64,000 nt of DNA from CAVXTF01 sp963701375 (GTDB lineage: Bacteria > Actinomycetota > Acidimicrobiia > Acidimicrobiales > CAVXTF01), in the NCBI GenBank assembly GCA_963701375.1, contig CAVOZT010000001.1:124001-188000 (forward strand), in the 5' to 3' direction. The notes beneath the pieces were generated by a model. That model worked only from the letters and a program-made list of their open reading frames with translations, did not search any database and was not told the origin of the DNA. Position numbers and translations under genes: made by a program. Every line of letters starts with the position of its first letter. Positions within the stretch are counted from its first letter, which is position 1. Positions 62,750 through 64,000 of this stretch are shown one piece after another.

Positions 62750-64000
62750 GTGCCGCGAACGGGCGTCTTGAACCGGGAAACCTTCGATTCAGCGTGGCAG
62801 TTGCTCGTCGGACGTCCCCTTCCGAGATCGCAAACCTCCAAAGAGGAGATCACGCCGGTCCAGGGCCTTTCCGCACTCTCCTTGGACGCTTTGACGTCGG
62901 TCGCTTACGGCCCGGAGGCGATCGTCGTCGTGCTCGCGCTTGCCGGCTCAGGAGCTCTGCACCTGATCCTGCCTATCACCATCGTGATCCTGGCTCTGCT
63001 CGCGATCCTGGTGTTCTCGTATTGCCAGGTCATCGACGCATACCCGGGTGGAGGCGGTGCCTACGCCGTCTCTCGCGCCAACCTGGGTGCCCGTGCGAGC
63101 CTGGTCGCGGGGGCGAGTCTCGTCGTGGACTACACGCTGACAGTCGCCGTCTCGATCAGTGCGGGCGTTGCAGCGTTGACCTCCGCGTTCCCGAGCCTGG
63201 TCGGCGCCACGGTGCCCATCTGCCTGGGCATCCTGGCGATGGTCGCGGTTCTCAACCTGAGAGGTGTCGGAAACGCCGCGCGCGTTTCTGCTGCCGACGC
63301 TCGTCTTCATCGTGGGGTTGCTCGCGATCATCGCAATAGGCCTTGTCCATCCATTCGCTCTTCACGCAGCACCGCCAGGTGTGTCGGAGCTCCCGACAAA
63401 GGGGCTTCAGACAGTCAGCGTGCTCCTCGTGCTCAAAGCTTTCTCTGCCGGATGCAGCGCGCTCACGGGAGTGGAGGCGATCGCAAACGGAGTACCCGTT
63501 TTCAAAGTGCCAAAGGCGGTGAGGGCGAAGAGAACGGAACTTCTCCTAGGAGGAATCCTCGGAACGATGCTCCTCGGCCTTGCAGTGCTGGCTCAGCGAT
63601 GGCACATCGCGCCACGGAGCGACCAGACGGTTCTCAGCCAGATCATGGGAGCGGCCGTCGGGCGGCACTGGGCTTACTACGTCGTCACCCTGACGATCAC
63701 TCTCGTGCTGGCGCTTGCCGCGAACACCTCGTTCGGGGGATTGCCGATCCTCGGATCGCTTCTCGCTCGAGACAATTACCTGCCGCACGTGTTCTCGTTG
63801 CGGGGAGACCGCCAGGTGTTCGACTACGGGATCTGGGCTCTCACGATGATGTCGGGGGCGCTCCTGATAGCGGTGCGTGGGAACACGAACAAGTTGATCC
63901 CTCTTTTTGCTATAGGCGTGTTCACAGGGTTCACGCTCTCCCAGACCGGTCTCGTGGTCCACTGGTGGCGGACCAGACCACACGGCTGGCGTCACCGCGC
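62750..64000 (+). CDS. APC-superfamily amino acid/cation permease (partial, frame broken)
   Basis: Start of a membrane transporter, cut by the window end. The first 180 residues (LSALSLDALTSVAYGPEAI, SYCQVIDAYPGGGGAYAV, DYTLTVAVSISAGVAALTS) are typical of the APC superfamily. Near 63278-63284 the frame changes: LNLRGVGNAAR continues in another frame as FLLPTLVFIVGLLAIIAIGL, then AFSAGCSALTGVEAIANGVP and further helices up to 64000. The break lies in an alternating CG run. GTG at 62750 is the start. The substrate is not determined; proteins of this branch carry amino acids or potassium. Confidence 0.82.
   Translation, partial: MPRTGVLNRETFDSAWQLLVGRPLPRSQTSKEEITPVQGLSALSLDALTSVAYGPEAIVVVLALAGSGALHLILPITIVILALLAILVFSYCQVIDAYPGGGGAYAVSRANLGARASLVAGASLVVDYTLTVAVSISAGVAALTSAFPSLVGATVPICLGILAMVAVLNLRGVGNAARVSAADARLHRGVARDHRNRPCPSIRSSRSTARCVGAPDKGASDSQRAPRAQSFLCRMQRAHGSGGDRKRSTRFQSAKGGEGEENGTSPRRNPRNDAPRPCSAGSAMAHRATERPDGSQPDHGSGRRAALGLLRRHPDDHSRAGACREHLVRGIADPRIASRSRQLPAARVLVAGRPPGVRLRDLGSHDDVGGAPDSGAWEHEQVDPSFCYRRVHRVHALPDRSRGPLVADQTTRLASPR

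Noticed and set aside
61273..63339. A 688-codon open frame on the plus strand
   Set aside because: It is antisense to the serine hydrolase and runs out of frame through the APC permease; the permease frame is clearly the real one.
1..64000. Search for tRNA, rRNA, prophage or secondary-metabolite clusters
   Set aside because: No T-loop-like GGTTCGAATCC contexts, integrases, transposases, or NRPS/PKS modules were recognised by reading; a tool-based scan could still find a short RNA gene.

Overview
This window is GC-rich, gene-dense DNA from an actinobacterium, most plausibly a member of Acidimicrobiia. The pointers are the secreted proteins built from GYWLVASDGG-type repeats, Thr-rich surface proteins, many acyl-CoA dehydrogenase, thiolase and DUF35 genes, an F420-type luciferase-like protein, and frequent GTG/TTG starts with overlapping stop/start junctions. 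The lineage is inferred from protein style only. No rRNA, tRNA, CRISPR array or insertion sequence was seen.

Layout. 1-6 kb: a Tat-exported FAD oxidase, a CPBP membrane protein and two translationally coupled lipoproteins (NHL-like and PQQ-propeller-like). 5.8-9.3 kb: a three-gene ABC-2 exporter operon. 9.4-13.6 kb: secreted or surface enzymes (repeat-CHAP protein; membrane-anchored GH18 protein). 14-20 kb: a YacL-like PIN protein, the three-subunit proton-translocating transhydrogenase pntAA-pntAB-pntB, and an EAL-domain c-di-GMP phosphodiesterase. 20-31.6 kb: the clearest pathway block, a divergent SDR / echA20-ipdA-ipdB-ipdC cluster for the last rings of steroid catabolism, a CMD/ECF41 sigma module, an Ltp4-like thiolase with its DUF35 partner, a FadA5/FadA6-like thiolase and two acyl-CoA dehydrogenases. 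32-39.5 kb: SGNH hydrolase, amidohydrolase, a further overlapping acyl-CoA dehydrogenase pair, a luciferase-like oxidoreductase and an HNH/DUF222-type protein. 39.6-42 kb: ECF sigma factor, membrane protein and SIMPL protein. 42-54.6 kb: tautomerase/TetR, DUF35, alpha/beta hydrolase, CMD protein, SDR, Ltp2-like aldolase, GT-C-like membrane protein, SRPBCC protein, aldehyde dehydrogenase, D-aminoacylase-like amidohydrolase, cyclase and TetR. 54.6-64 kb: a 1070-residue secreted repeat protein, a KstR-like TetR, zinc alcohol dehydrogenase, a repeat-SGNH protein, a serine hydrolase and the start of an APC permease.

How it fits together. Many genes between 20 and 54 kb look like steroid or polycyclic side-chain and ring catabolism. 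An inverted repeat, CTGAC-N5-GTCAG, lies upstream of echA20, the amidohydrolase and the aldehyde dehydrogenase, with a one-mismatch copy between the thiolase and the acyl-CoA dehydrogenase. It is a good candidate operator for one regulon.

Caution. About ten genes carry apparent one- or two-base frame breaks, mostly one extra base in a short homopolymer. These look more like sequence errors than true pseudogenes. Spans given for those genes are reconstructed across the break.
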